DNA of 64,000 nucleotides. Origin: CAZKDV01 sp964551645. Lineage in GTDB: Bacteria > Bacteroidota > Bacteroidia > Bacteroidales > DTU049. The stretch covers positions 1 through 64,000 of the forward strand of contig CAZKDV010000002.1 in assembly GCA_964551645.1 (NCBI GenBank), read 5' to 3'. Below the pieces are notes generated by a model, which worked only from the letters and a program-made list of their open reading frames with translations, did no database searches and was not told the DNA's origin. Position numbers and translations under genes: made by a program. Below are positions 44,336 to 54,012 of this stretch, piece after piece (positions within the stretch are counted from its first letter, which is position 1; each line of letters opens with the position of its first letter).

Positions 44336-45191
44336 AAAAGTTTATACACTCATTTATTTAAGCTATAAAGCTAAAAATGTAAGTATTTTACTTTGTTTGC
44401 TCATATTATCCTTATTTCAATTTCAACTTTTTGCCCAAAGTACGGATAAAGACTTGTACGAATTGCGGGGGAATATTAGATTGATGAAAGAACACACATA
44501 CAAAGCAAGTGTTGAAAATGGCAAATTGACTAAGGCTTGGAGTTTACATTATCCTCACAAAACAATCTTTAATTCTGAAGGAAATATTGTAAAAAGGACA
44601 TTATATGATAAGTCGGGCTTTGTAATTGAAAAAGAATATGCAGAATTTGACGAGCAAAACAGAAAAACAAGTAAAACTATTGAAGAACATGAAAATATCA
44701 TTAAATACTTGTATTTCTATAATAATTTCAATTTGCTACAGAAAGTACAACTTTATGAAAATGAAGCATTTGTTGCAAAAACAGAATTTGTGTACGACAC
44801 CTTAAATAGATTAGCGAAAGAATATACATACACAGATAATACTACTGAATTACTTCAATTTCAGTATAAAGAACCGAATATGCTTTATGTTTTTTATTCA
44901 GATTCAAATGTAACAAACAGATTAGTTAGAGAAGAATTTTTTGAAGATTATAAGCAAAAACAAGTTTATTACAATTCAGACAATACTTGGTATTCAGTAT
45001 CAAGCACTTATAATGCAAAAGGCTTTCCGGAGGAAATTGTTATTTGGCATTCACAAGGAACAAAATCCATTAAGAAATATGAATATGCTTATGACAGAAA
45101 AGGCAATTGGAAAAAGCGAATAGAATACGAAAACGGAGTGCCAGTGTTTGTTTACGAAAGAAAATTGAAGTATCGTTGGGGGCGATATTAG
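44307..45191 (+). CDS. Secreted YD-repeat-like protein of unknown function
   Basis: A 294-residue protein whose start lies inside queD (29-base overlap from the ATG at 44307). A TTG at 44328 would be an alternative with an 8-base overlap. A long basic N-region leads into a signal peptide ending LFQFQLFAQ. The mature part has repeated short strands like YD/RHS-type repeats (YDTLNRLAKEYTYTDN, YNAKGFPEEIVIWHS, YAYDRKGNWKKRIEY), and the segments are spaced about 30 residues apart. It is probably exported and surface- or periplasm-located. No toxin domain is present. Converges on the FemAB-like gene. Confidence 0.65.
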   Translation: MLSGKIRLFKKVYTLIYLSYKAKNVSILLCLLILSLFQFQLFAQSTDKDLYELRGNIRLMKEHTYKASVENGKLTKAWSLHYPHKTIFNSEGNIVKRTLYDKSGFVIEKEYAEFDEQNRKTSKTIEEHENIIKYLYFYNNFNLLQKVQLYENEAFVAKTEFVYDTLNRLAKEYTYTDNTTELLQFQYKEPNMLYVFYSDSNVTNRLVREEFFEDYKQKQVYYNSDNTWYSVSSTYNAKGFPEEIVIWHSQGTKSIKKYEYAYDRKGNWKKRIEYENGVPVFVYERKLKYRWGRY

Positions 45192-45195
45192 CAAT

Positions 45196-46134
45196 CTATT
45201 TCTTAACCCAATTCTTAAACTGCACTAATACATTGTGAGGCAGCATAAGCCTCGACTTTTGTATCCTCAAATAAGGTTTATTGCTTGCTCCAAAACTTTT
45301 GTAAAACCTTGCTAAATTGTCATTATTACTACCTTCAAAGTCTAAAATTAAATTTTGCTCGGAATATTTATTGATAAACGCATCAATTAAAATATGCATA
45401 GCACTTAATTCACGACCTTTATCATTATTAGTTGCAGAAAATAACAATATAGCTCTTCCCTTAGCGACAAGAAATGCTATTCCTGCAACCAAAGTGTTGG
45501 AAGCATCATACATTCCCCATATTTTTGCCAAATTTATACTTTTGGTAAAATATAATAAGTGTAGCAATTGCTTGTACGAATTTTCATTAAGCGATTTGAT
45601 ATTTTCTCCCCTATTTTTTCTAAATAATTCAATTAAGTTTTGAGGATTAACATCTTCGTGAATATAAATATTCTCTTGTGATTTTTTTAAATTTCTTTTC
45701 AGATTTTGCGAGTAATTTTTATATAGATGCTCATATTGATATATTAAATCAAGTTGGTAGTTATTGTTTGAAATTGTTCGGAATGAATGATTTTCGGGTA
45801 GTTTTTGTAAGTTGTTTAAATTGTAATCAATAAATCGAATATGTGAGGGAATATGTTTAAGAAATTGCAAACTTTTTTCGGGTGTAATAAGGGTTTTTGA
45901 GAACAAACCTAACTGTTGAACCCAAAAAGGTTGATAGATATACGAAATTCCGAACTTTTTTTTGATAGGCAAAGGAAATACAGAAACATAATCATCTTCT
46001 ACAAGAGCGTCCCATTCTTCTGCAACAATATCCAGATACCATGTAAAAACATAAGCCAAGCCATTGGGAGAATTCCAAACACACTCATTCCACTTGTCTT
46101 TATCAATATCTTGATGCTTAATATACTTAATCAT
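45196..46134 (-). CDS. GNAT/FemAB-like acyltransferase
   Basis: A 312-residue protein with a two-GNAT-unit FemAB-like architecture. The N-terminal half carries YVFTWYLDIVAEEWDAL and IYQPFWVQQLG, and the C-terminal half has VAGIAFLVAKGRAILLFSATN and LDFEGSNNDNLARFYKSFGA, the second the acyl-CoA-type core. Such proteins attach amino acids or acyl groups to sugars or peptides. It is the last gene of a minus-strand run with a polysaccharide deacetylase and wecB, so a surface-polysaccharide role is plausible but inferred from context. Its start overlaps the deacetylase stop by four bases. Confidence 0.7.
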   Translation of the reverse strand: MIKYIKHQDIDKDKWNECVWNSPNGLAYVFTWYLDIVAEEWDALVEDDYVSVFPLPIKKKFGISYIYQPFWVQQLGLFSKTLITPEKSLQFLKHIPSHIRFIDYNLNNLQKLPENHSFRTISNNNYQLDLIYQYEHLYKNYSQNLKRNLKKSQENIYIHEDVNPQNLIELFRKNRGENIKSLNENSYKQLLHLLYFTKSINLAKIWGMYDASNTLVAGIAFLVAKGRAILLFSATNNDKGRELSAMHILIDAFINKYSEQNLILDFEGSNNDNLARFYKSFGASNKPYLRIQKSRLMLPHNVLVQFKNWVKK

Positions 46135-47453
46135 TTGTCTGTGTTTTTTTGTAATTCGTCCACCAATACCTCAAATACTTTTTCTTTCCAATTAGCCCAT
46201 TTTTTGTGATTGCTTATTGTTTCGTTATGCCACAGAGCAATAAATTCGCCTTTATATTGATTGCTTATTTGCAAAATTTCTTTTATTTTAATCATTGCTT
46301 CGGCAGGAGCAAGTTGCAAATACTCGTGCAAAGTGCCGTCCATAACAGAAACAAGATGTGTATTTAAAGACATTGCTCTATCATTATTAATATCAAACAC
46401 TTGAAAAGGTTTAGTTGTTCCGGCTCGCCAGCACAAACCATTGGCAAAACCCATAGTATAATCTTCTTTTATTCCTGCTTTTTCAAGTGCTGTCAGCGTT
46501 TGCGGAATATGCAATTTCAAAAAGTGTTGGCGGCTACAAATAATTGTTTGTTTTGTAATTTGTTCAATTATCTCTTTTTCTTTTCGGATTTCCAAACTAT
46601 TTTGTCCTCCGCTATATGATGGATGTATCCCGATAGTCCCTATTTCGGCAAGTTCTTTAATTAAATGATGAAATTCTTTACTTTTTGTAGAAACAGCTTT
46701 ATCATACTTCCCACCCGAGCGAACATGAATAAAAAACAACATTTCAATATTTGTTTGTTTGCGAATTGCTTTGATATAATCATATACATCAAATGGGTCT
46801 GTTTTTGTTCCTTTTATTACAGCTTTTCGTTCAAAAAATGTTTGAAAATCAAAGTTTATTAAATCTCGAATATAATTTCCGTAATGTCTAATAAATGGTT
46901 TGCCTTTATACGCCCAAGCAATATCAATATCAAAACTTAAAATCGGCTTGTAATTAGCTTGGTTTATTTGAATGTTTGCAAAGTGATGTTGCAAAAAACT
47001 TTTTAATTGTTCTGTCCATATATCTACTACCGGACTTAATGCTAAATCATTTTTTTGTAAAAAAGATGTATTGCATGAAAATCTTCCATGTTTATCAGGC
47101 ACATATTGTTGATATTCCTCTACTCTGCTTAAAAAGTAAAAACATGCAGCAAATATATCAAATGTAATTTCGGAGGGAGAATTTTGCTTTAATGTGACAT
47201 GAATGTCATTATGAATTAATGAAAATTTTAAAGTATCAATATTTGTAATATCAAAAAAAGATGATTTTGGGATAAATGGAACTTCTTTAATATTATGTTT
47301 GAGATATGTAATTTTATTTCCAGAATAACTATCAAATTCTTCTTTGTTTGTTGTAATTGAGTATGATATGTTGAGAAAGTCTTTTAATAAAACTTTAAAA
47401 ATATATGAAACACGATTTGTTATTGAATCAGTTAAAATGAGTATTTGATACAT
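46131..47453 (-). CDS. Polysaccharide deacetylase-like protein
   Basis: A 440-residue protein of the carbohydrate-deacetylase group. Residues ~1-170 form an N-terminal module seen in Bacteroidota homologues. The deacetylase-like core follows, with the metal-binding Asp pair in LSFDIDIAWAY, then MLFFIHVRSGG, IGIHPSYSGG and RQHFLKLHIP, and late in the core IALWHNETISNH. It probably removes acetyl groups from GlcNAc-type polymers or lipid-linked sugars. Substrate is unknown. It overlaps the FemAB-like gene by 4 bases and follows wecB after 89 bases, all on the minus strand. Confidence 0.75.
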   Translation of the reverse strand: MYQILILTDSITNRVSYIFKVLLKDFLNISYSITTNKEEFDSYSGNKITYLKHNIKEVPFIPKSSFFDITNIDTLKFSLIHNDIHVTLKQNSPSEITFDIFAACFYFLSRVEEYQQYVPDKHGRFSCNTSFLQKNDLALSPVVDIWTEQLKSFLQHHFANIQINQANYKPILSFDIDIAWAYKGKPFIRHYGNYIRDLINFDFQTFFERKAVIKGTKTDPFDVYDYIKAIRKQTNIEMLFFIHVRSGGKYDKAVSTKSKEFHHLIKELAEIGTIGIHPSYSGGQNSLEIRKEKEIIEQITKQTIICSRQHFLKLHIPQTLTALEKAGIKEDYTMGFANGLCWRAGTTKPFQVFDINNDRAMSLNTHLVSVMDGTLHEYLQLAPAEAMIKIKEILQISNQYKGEFIALWHNETISNHKKWANWKEKVFEVLVDELQKNTDK

Positions 47454-47542
47454 TTATCTGATAATTGTTAGTTGAAACTATTATTGATGTATTTGATATA
47501 CATAAGCTAAATTCGTTGAATAATAATTGGTTTTGAGTTTAT

Positions 47543-48700
47543 TTATTCTTTTTTTTCATGAAGTTGAACTATTGTATTGCATATATATTGTGCTGTTGTG
47601 CCATTTCCAAATATTTCAGGATATTCAATATCTTTATTTCCGATAAAATGTAAAATTCCGTTTCTAATTTTTTCTGAGTTTGCACCCACCAAAACACCCG
47701 CTTTTTGCTCAAGTATTTCAACCCATTCAGTTGTATTTCTGAGAATTACACAAGATTTTTTGAAAAAATATGCTTCTTTTTGAACACCGCCTGAATCGGT
47801 AATTATAATTTCTGCTTGACTTTCAAGTATGCTCATGTCGAGAAATGAAACCGGATCAATAATTTTCAAATATTTGTCATTCATCAATGATTCATATTCT
47901 TTTTCTGTAAAATATTGTTTGATAGTGTTTTTTGTTCGTGGATGTATCGGAAGAACAAAAGTCATTGATATTTCTTTTGAAACTTCAAGTAAGGTTTTAA
48001 AAATTGATTTAAGATTATTGATATTATCTGTATTGTGGTCTCTATGTATGGTGCAAAGACAGTATGGAGTGTTTATTAGCTCAAGGTTCTCAATAATTTT
48101 TAAGTTTTTCTTTGCTATATCCAAAAAGAATAATGTATTGTCATACATTATATCTCCACTATGAAATATGCCGGGATTATTAATAGTATAAGGTGCTTTA
48201 GTGTTCAATTTAAAACCTTCATTTTGAAGATTATTTATGGCAGTATGTGTAGGTGCAAATAATAAAGTTGAAAAATGGTCACATGCAATTCTGTTTAATT
48301 CTTCGGACATTGTTTTATCAAATGAACGCAAGCCAGCTTCGATATGGATTATTGGAATATGTATTTTTGCTGCGGCAATTGCTGCGGCGAGAGTTGAGTT
48401 AGTATCTCCGTACATTACACACCAATCAACTTGTTCGCTAATTAACAATTCTTCAATTCCGGAAATCATACTTGCAGTTTGGCTTCCATGTTTGCCAGAC
48501 CCTAAGTGTAAATTATAATCAGGATTTGGAATATCCAATTCTTTGATAAAAACTTCGGACATATTATAATCATAATGTTGTCCGGTATGAACTATTATTT
48601 CTTTAATTTGATTTGAAAAATTTTGTCTAATAGCACGGCTTAATGCTGCGGCTTTAATTATCTGTGGTCTTGCACCAATAATTGTTAATATTTTTATCAT
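47543..48700 (-). CDS. wecB: UDP-N-acetylglucosamine 2-epimerase (non-hydrolysing)
   Basis: A 385-residue GT-B-fold epimerase that interconverts UDP-GlcNAc and UDP-ManNAc for surface polysaccharide. Diagnostic features: IGARPQIIKAAAL at the N terminus, HTGQHYDYNMSEVF, YGDTNSTLAAAIAA, HIEAGLRSFDKTMSEE and TDSGGVQKEAY, all typical of the non-hydrolysing class. It follows radC by two bases on the minus strand. The deacetylase downstream would fit GlcNAc-derived sugar processing. Confidence 0.92.
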   Translation of the reverse strand: MIKILTIIGARPQIIKAAALSRAIRQNFSNQIKEIIVHTGQHYDYNMSEVFIKELDIPNPDYNLHLGSGKHGSQTASMISGIEELLISEQVDWCVMYGDTNSTLAAAIAAAKIHIPIIHIEAGLRSFDKTMSEELNRIACDHFSTLLFAPTHTAINNLQNEGFKLNTKAPYTINNPGIFHSGDIMYDNTLFFLDIAKKNLKIIENLELINTPYCLCTIHRDHNTDNINNLKSIFKTLLEVSKEISMTFVLPIHPRTKNTIKQYFTEKEYESLMNDKYLKIIDPVSFLDMSILESQAEIIITDSGGVQKEAYFFKKSCVILRNTTEWVEILEQKAGVLVGANSEKIRNGILHFIGNKDIEYPEIFGNGTTAQYICNTIVQLHEKKE

Positions 48701-48702
48701 TT

Positions 48703-49401
48703 CTAAATTTGTGCTTTATCTGCAAAGCTATAAAAATTTTCATGTCCAATAATTACATGGTCAAGAAGTGCAATATCCATTATCTGACAAGCCGCCTTCA
48801 CAGTTTTAGTTAGCTTAATGTCTGCTTCACTTGGTTTTGAGCTTCCCGAAGGATGATTGTGACATATAATCATGCTTACTGCATTGTGTTCTATTGCAAA
48901 TTTCATTATTTTTTTCACTTCAACTGTTGTTCGCGTAGTGCCACCTTCTGCAATTTGTTGTCTTTTCAGAATGTTAGCTTTTGCGCTAAGAAGTATTACC
49001 CAAAATTCTTCATGATCTAAATCGGCAAGCACACTTTGCATATACTCAAAAACATCTTTACTTGAGGTAATGCTTCTCGTTATTTTTATTTCGGCTTCTC
49101 TGCGTCTTCTTCCAAGTTCAAGAGCAGCAATAATAGTAATCGCTTTTGCTTCGCCTATACCGGAATATTTAGTTAATTGAGCCACAGATAACTTACCCAG
49201 CTTATATAGCTCATTATTAACATCTTGTAATATTTTTTGGGCTAATAAAACAGCTGATTCATTTTTATTACCTGAACGCAATAAAATAGCAAGCAACTCA
49301 GCATCAGATAAAGCAGTTCGTCCTTTTAACAACATTTTCTCTCTTGGTCTGTCTTCAGCTGCAAGATTTTTTATTGAAAGTTGATTTTTCTTTTTCCCCA
49401 T
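48703..49401 (-). CDS. radC: RadC-type JAB/MPN domain protein
   Basis: A 232-residue protein. The N-terminal helix-hairpin-helix-like region carries RPREKMLLKGRTALSDAELLAILLRSG and KYSGIGEAKA. It is followed by a JAMM metalloprotease-like domain with ICHNHPSGSSKPSEADIKLT (His-x-His and Asp zinc ligands). Despite the name a DNA-repair role is not established for the family. Closely packed with wecB (2 bases) and the Fe-S protein gene (16 bases), so it is in one transcript. Confidence 0.93.
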   Translation of the reverse strand: MGKKKNQLSIKNLAAEDRPREKMLLKGRTALSDAELLAILLRSGNKNESAVLLAQKILQDVNNELYKLGKLSVAQLTKYSGIGEAKAITIIAALELGRRRREAEIKITRSITSSKDVFEYMQSVLADLDHEEFWVILLSAKANILKRQQIAEGGTTRTTVEVKKIMKFAIEHNAVSMIICHNHPSGSSKPSEADIKLTKTVKAACQIMDIALLDHVIIGHENFYSFADKAQI

Positions 49402-49417
49402 TTCAAATATATGAAAT

Positions 49418-50149
49418 CTAAGATGATTGTAAGTCTAAAGCCATAGCAATAAAATCAGCTACATGTAATATTTGCAATGGAATGTTTTGTTTTCTTGCAT
49501 AGCTTTGCAAATGTAATAAACATGAAGGCTCGTTTGAAATTAAATATTGAGCTCCTGTTTTTATTGCATCTTGAAGTTTTTCTTCTGCCATTGCAGCCGA
49601 GATGTAAGGATTTTTGTATGAAAATGTACCTCCAAAACCGCAACATACATCTGCATTTGGCAAGTTTACAATATTTACTCCACTAATAGTGCTTAATAGT
49701 TTATGTGTAGTATTTGGTTCGTCATAATCATTTACGCTACAGCTTGAATGTATTGTAATTGTGGCATTGTGAGAACAATGAACTTTTTTTATACCTAAAA
49801 CATTATACATGAAATCAGTAAATTCGTAACATTTTGGGAGCAATTGTTTTAATTCATTATGACGAGATGTATTGTAAAACAATTTGGGATAATATTTTCG
49901 GAGCATTACGATACATGAAACGGAAGGCGAAACAACATAATTTCCATTGTTCATTTCTGAAATAAATTTATCTCCAAGTGAAATAGCTTGTTCAATATAC
50001 CCATTTTTATATGCCATTTGTCCGCAACAAGTTTGTTCTGCATTATAGTCAATGCTGACTTTATAATGTTCGAGAATATTAATCATGCTCTCAGCTGTTT
50101 TCGGAAACATTTGATCTACAACGCAAGGAATAAAAGCATTAACTCTCAT
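49418..50149 (-). CDS. LutA/YkgE-type cysteine-rich (CCG) protein
   Basis: A 243-residue protein with two CCG cysteine-rich domains: QTCCGQMAYKNG with CIVMLRKYYP, and VCCGFGGTFSY near residue 190 with SCLLHLQSYA. These bind an iron-sulfur cluster in LutA, GlpC and heterodisulfide-reductase-like proteins. LutA takes part in lactate oxidation with LutB and LutC, but neither partner gene is present here, so the substrate pathway is open. Lies 14 bases downstream of secA on the minus strand. Confidence 0.85.
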   Translation of the reverse strand: MRVNAFIPCVVDQMFPKTAESMINILEHYKVSIDYNAEQTCCGQMAYKNGYIEQAISLGDKFISEMNNGNYVVSPSVSCIVMLRKYYPKLFYNTSRHNELKQLLPKCYEFTDFMYNVLGIKKVHCSHNATITIHSSCSVNDYDEPNTTHKLLSTISGVNIVNLPNADVCCGFGGTFSYKNPYISAAMAEEKLQDAIKTGAQYLISNEPSCLLHLQSYARKQNIPLQILHVADFIAMALDLQSS

Positions 50150-50163
50150 TTTTTATCCCGAAT

Positions 50164-53100
50164 TTAGTTATTTATACCATGACAGTGTTTATATTTTTTT
50201 CCACTACCGCATGGGCATAGTTCGTTTCTGCCCACTTTTTTCTCAACTCTAACATGTGTTTGCACAGCTTGTTGAGGGCTTGGGTCATGATAATTTTGTT
50301 GTCCGGGAATATTTGTATCTCTTCCGGTTTTTAAATTTGCTCTACTTTGTCGTGTAGGTATTTGAGCTTCTTTTACTGTTTGCCCTTCGCTGATTGGAAT
50401 TCTTCCTTTGTTCAAAAATGAAACTATATCTTTATTGATTTTTTGCATTAAAGTTTTGAACAAATTGAACGATTCAAATTTATATATCAACAATGGGTCT
50501 TTTTGTTCGTAAGTAGCATTTTGAACAGATTGTTTTAAGTCGTCCATTTCACGCAAATGTTCTTTCCAAGAATCATCAATCACAGCGAGTACAAGGCTTT
50601 TTTCAATTGCTTTTCCAACCTCTTTTCCTTTTGATTCGTAAGCTTTTTTAAGCGGAATTACTATATTTAGTGTTTTTACTCCGTCAGAGAATGGAATTGC
50701 AATGTTTTCATATCTATTGCCTGAATTTTCATAAACATCAACAATTATAGGATAAAGTTTGTCAGCCATTACATCTTTAGTTAAAAGATAATTAGCATAA
50801 GTTTTTTCATACAAAGTATCTGTTATTTCATCAGCATTTTTTGCAAAAAATTCTGTTGCATTATATTGACATTCCGTACTAAAATAACGAATCATTGAAT
50901 CTTTAAACTCTTGATAATCGCGTTGTTCTTGACTGTCGGTAATAATATTATCTAATACATCGAAAAACATATTGCTAATATCAATTTCTAATTTTTCTCC
51001 ATATAGAGCATTTCTTCTTTTGTCATAAACAGTAGTCCGTTGAACATTCATCACATCGTCATATTCCAACAAACGCTTTCTTGTTCCAAAATTATTTTCT
51101 TCAACTTTTCTCTGTGCTCTTTCGATTGATTTTGTAATCATAGAATGTTGAATAACTTCGCCTTCTTTCAATCCCATTCTATCCATTATTTTTGCAATTC
51201 TGTCAGAACCAAACACACGCATTAAATCATCTTCAAGGGATACGAAAAACTGGCTACTTCCGGGGTCTCCTTGTCTTCCGGCTCTTCCTCTAAGCTGTCT
51301 GTCCACTCTTCTTGATTCGTGTCTTTCTGTGCCAATAATTGCTAATCCTCCTGCTCCTTTAACTCCGGGTCCAAGTTTTANNNNNNNNNNTATCAGTTCC
51401 ACGACCAGCCATATTTGTTGCAATTGTAACAGTTCCGGCAATACCTGCTTGTGCAACAATATCTGCTTCTTTTTGGTGAAGTTTAGCATTTAATATATTA
51501 TGGCTTATTTTTCTTAATGTAAGCATTTTTCCAAGCAATTCTGATGTTTCTACGCTTGTTGTCCCTACCAATACAGGTCTTTTGTCCTCAACAAGTTTCA
51601 CTATTTCATTAATTACAGCATTGAATTTTTCTCTTTTAGTTTTAAATACAAAATCTTCATGGTCTTTGCGTGCAATTGGTCTATTTGTTGGAATGACAAC
51701 AACATCTAGTTTGTAGATGTCCCATAGTTCGCCGGCTTCAGTTTCTGCTGTTCCTGTCATGCCAGCAAGTTTTTTATACATACGAAAATAATTTTGCAAA
51801 GTAATAGTAGCATAAGTTTGAGTTGCTGCTTCTATTTTCACATTTTCTTTTGCTTCTATTGCTTGATGTAAGCCATCTGAATATCTTCTTCCTTCTAATA
51901 CACGACCTGTTTGTTCGTCAACAATTTTAATTTTATTATCAACTACAATATATTCAACATCTTTTTCAAACATAGTGTATGCTTTCAAAAGTTGATTCAT
52001 AGTGTGCACTCTATCTGATTTGATTGCATAATCTCTTAGAAGTTCATTTTTTTTCTCAATTTTCTGTTGTTCATCGTTTTCGTTTTTTTCAATATCAGCA
52101 ATGACGCTTCCAATATCAGGTAGTATGAAAAAAGTAGGATCGCCAGTATCTTTAGTAAGTAGGTCAATTCCTTTTTCAGTTAAATCAATAGAATTTTGTT
52201 TCTCGTCAATTACAAAAAATAAATCATCGTCAATTATATGCATGTGCTTGTTTTGTTCTTGCATATAAAAATTTTCTGTTTTGAGCAATAAAGATTTAAT
52301 CCCTGTTTCGCTTAAATACTTAATCATAGCATTGTTTTTGGGCAATCCGCGAAAACATCTCAATAAAGATTTTGCTCCTTCTTTTTCGTCATCTCCATTT
52401 CCTGTTCCAATAAGTTTTTTGGCTAAAGCAAGTTGTTGAGTAACTAATTTTCTTTGTTCGTTATATAGTTTCAATACAAAAGGTTTCAGTGCGTCAAATT
52501 CTTGATTTTCTACTTTACCTGTTGGACCGCTAATAATTAAAGGTGTTCTTGCGTCATCAATTAAAACAGAGTCAACTTCGTCAACAATAACAAAATTATG
52601 TGGTCTTTGAACGATTTCTTCAGGTGAACGAGACATATTATCTCTCAAATAATCAAATCCAAATTCATTGTTTGTTCCGAAAGTAATATCGGCATTATAT
52701 GCGTTTATGCGTGCTTGAGAATGTGGTTCGTGTTTGTCAATACAATCAACAACTAAACCATGAAATTCGTATAAAACACCCATCCACTCGGAGTCTCTTT
52801 TTGCAAGATAGTCATTTACTGTAACTATATGCACTCCTTTGCCTGAAAGGGCATTGAGATAAACAGGTAAAGTAGCAACTAGTGTTTTTCCTTCTCCTGT
52901 TGCCATTTCGGCAACTTTACCTTGATGAATAACAGTTCCTCCGATGAGTTGAACATCATAATGAACCATATTCCATTTAATGATGTTGCCACCTGCCGTC
53001 CAACTATTTTTATATATAGCTTTTTCACCTTCAATTCGGACAAAGTCTTTTTTTGTAGATAATTCTTTATCCATTTCAGTGGCTATAACAATAATTTCTT

Positions 53101-53476
53101 CGTTTTCAGTAAATCTATAAGCAGTTTCTTTAATTACAGCAAATGCTTCGGGAAGTATGTCATTTAAAATAGCTTGAGTTTTGTCATAGACAGTATTTTC
53201 AAGAATTTCAATTTCTTTATATAATTGTTGTTTTTTTTCAATATTTATATTGTCTTCTTCCTCAATTTTTTCTTTTAACTCGCTAATTTTCTTTTCTTCT
53301 CCTACAATATTTGTTTTAATTTTTTCTTTAAATTCTATAGTTTTTTTCCTTAGCTCATCGTTTGATAATTTTGAAATTGTTTCAGAAGCTTTTTTAATTT
53401 TATCAACAATTGGCATTAATTGTTTTAAGTCACTTTCAGCCTTACTTCCTAAAATTTTTTTAAATATTCCAAGCAT
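50164..53476 (-). CDS. secA: Preprotein translocase ATPase SecA (assembly gap inside)
   Basis: SecA drives protein export through SecYEG. From the start the sequence shows ATGEGKT near residue 192 (Walker A), DEVDSVLIDDARTPLI (Walker B), and GRGTD...KLGPGVKGAGGLAIIGTERHESRRVDRQLRGRAGRQGDPGSS across the gap. It ends with the zinc-binding tail CPCGSGKKYKHCH. Ten Ns at 51381-51390 break the frame. If the Ns are deleted the flanks join as Gly-Arg-Gly-Thr-Asp-Ile-Lys-Leu-Gly, the conserved sequence, and the whole gene reads as 1100 residues, the usual Bacteroidota size. So the gene is intact and the gap adds nothing. A -7 element lies upstream. Confidence 0.95.
51381..51390. other. Assembly gap (10 Ns) inside secA
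   Basis: Ten undetermined bases. The flanking codons on the minus strand are GAT A and TA AAA, which join directly as Asp-Ile-Lys with no missing base. The Ns therefore look like a scaffolding placeholder of true length zero, and they produce an artificial frameshift if kept. Confidence 0.9.
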
Positions 53477-53508
53477 TTTATATATATTTTTAATGAAAAA
53501 CTAAACAA

Positions 53509-53516
53509 CAAAATTA
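53509..53516 (-). promoter_or_regulatory. Candidate -7 element of secA
   Basis: Minus-strand TAATTTTG ends 32 bases before the secA ATG at 53476. The matching -33 box is not evident. Confidence 0.4.
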
Positions 53517-53628
53517 CAGTAATTAATCGATATTTTAATTAATGGTATTGAAATTTATTCAAAATCCAATAACTATATCTTTTTGTATTATATTATGATT
53601 GAAGTTGTATTTTGTTTTAATAACAAAC

Positions 53629-53660
53629 AAAAAGGGCTACTCTTTCACTGAATAGCCCTA
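53629..53660 (-). terminator. Terminator after the DUF2795 gene
   Basis: Read on the minus strand, GGGCTATTC pairs with GAGTAGCCC (nine pairs, one wobble) around a 7-base loop, followed by TTTTTG. It starts about 10 bases after the stop codon of the DUF2795 gene. Confidence 0.75.
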
Positions 53661-53669
53661 TTTAATAGA

Positions 53670-53891
53670 TTAATACTCATCTTCATGGAAGAAGAAATCT
53701 TCCTTAGTGGGATAATCTGGCCAGAGATCTTCAATTGAATCATAGACATCGCCTTCGTCTTCAATTTCCTTGAGATTTTCAATCACTTCATTCGGCACAC
53801 CTGAGCGTATTGCCCATTCTAAGAGTTCATTTCTGGTTGCTGGCCAAGGTGCATCCTCAAGTTTTGATGCCAATTCTAATGTCCAATACAT
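53670..53891 (-). CDS. DUF2795 family small protein
   Basis: A 73-residue cytoplasmic protein of the DUF2795 type: MYWTLELASKLEDAPWPATRNELLEWAIRSG, then an acidic C-terminal half (EIEDEGDVYDSIEDLW) ending HEDEY. Its function is unknown; the fold is a short helical DNA-binding-like module in relatives. The frame is open a further 165 bases, but that extension encodes a hydrophobic, basic stretch unlike the family, so the ATG at 53891 is chosen. Divergent from the cysteine synthase gene, and terminated by the hairpin at 53629. Confidence 0.85.
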   Translation of the reverse strand: MYWTLELASKLEDAPWPATRNELLEWAIRSGVPNEVIENLKEIEDEGDVYDSIEDLWPDYPTKEDFFFHEDEY

Positions 53892-53983
53892 ATCAGTTTT
53901 TAAAATTTTTGCAAATTTAATGATTATATTTAATATTTTGAACACAGATATTATATTTCTACTAAAAAGCCTTAGTTTTTTCA

Positions 53984-53991
53984 TAATTTTG
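53984..53991 (+). promoter_or_regulatory. Candidate -7 element of the cysteine synthase gene
   Basis: TAATTTTG ends 21 bases before the ATG at 54013, in the divergent gap with the DUF2795 gene. The -33 box is weak. Confidence 0.4.
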
Positions 53992-54012
53992 TAATTTTTA
54001 AAACTATAACCG

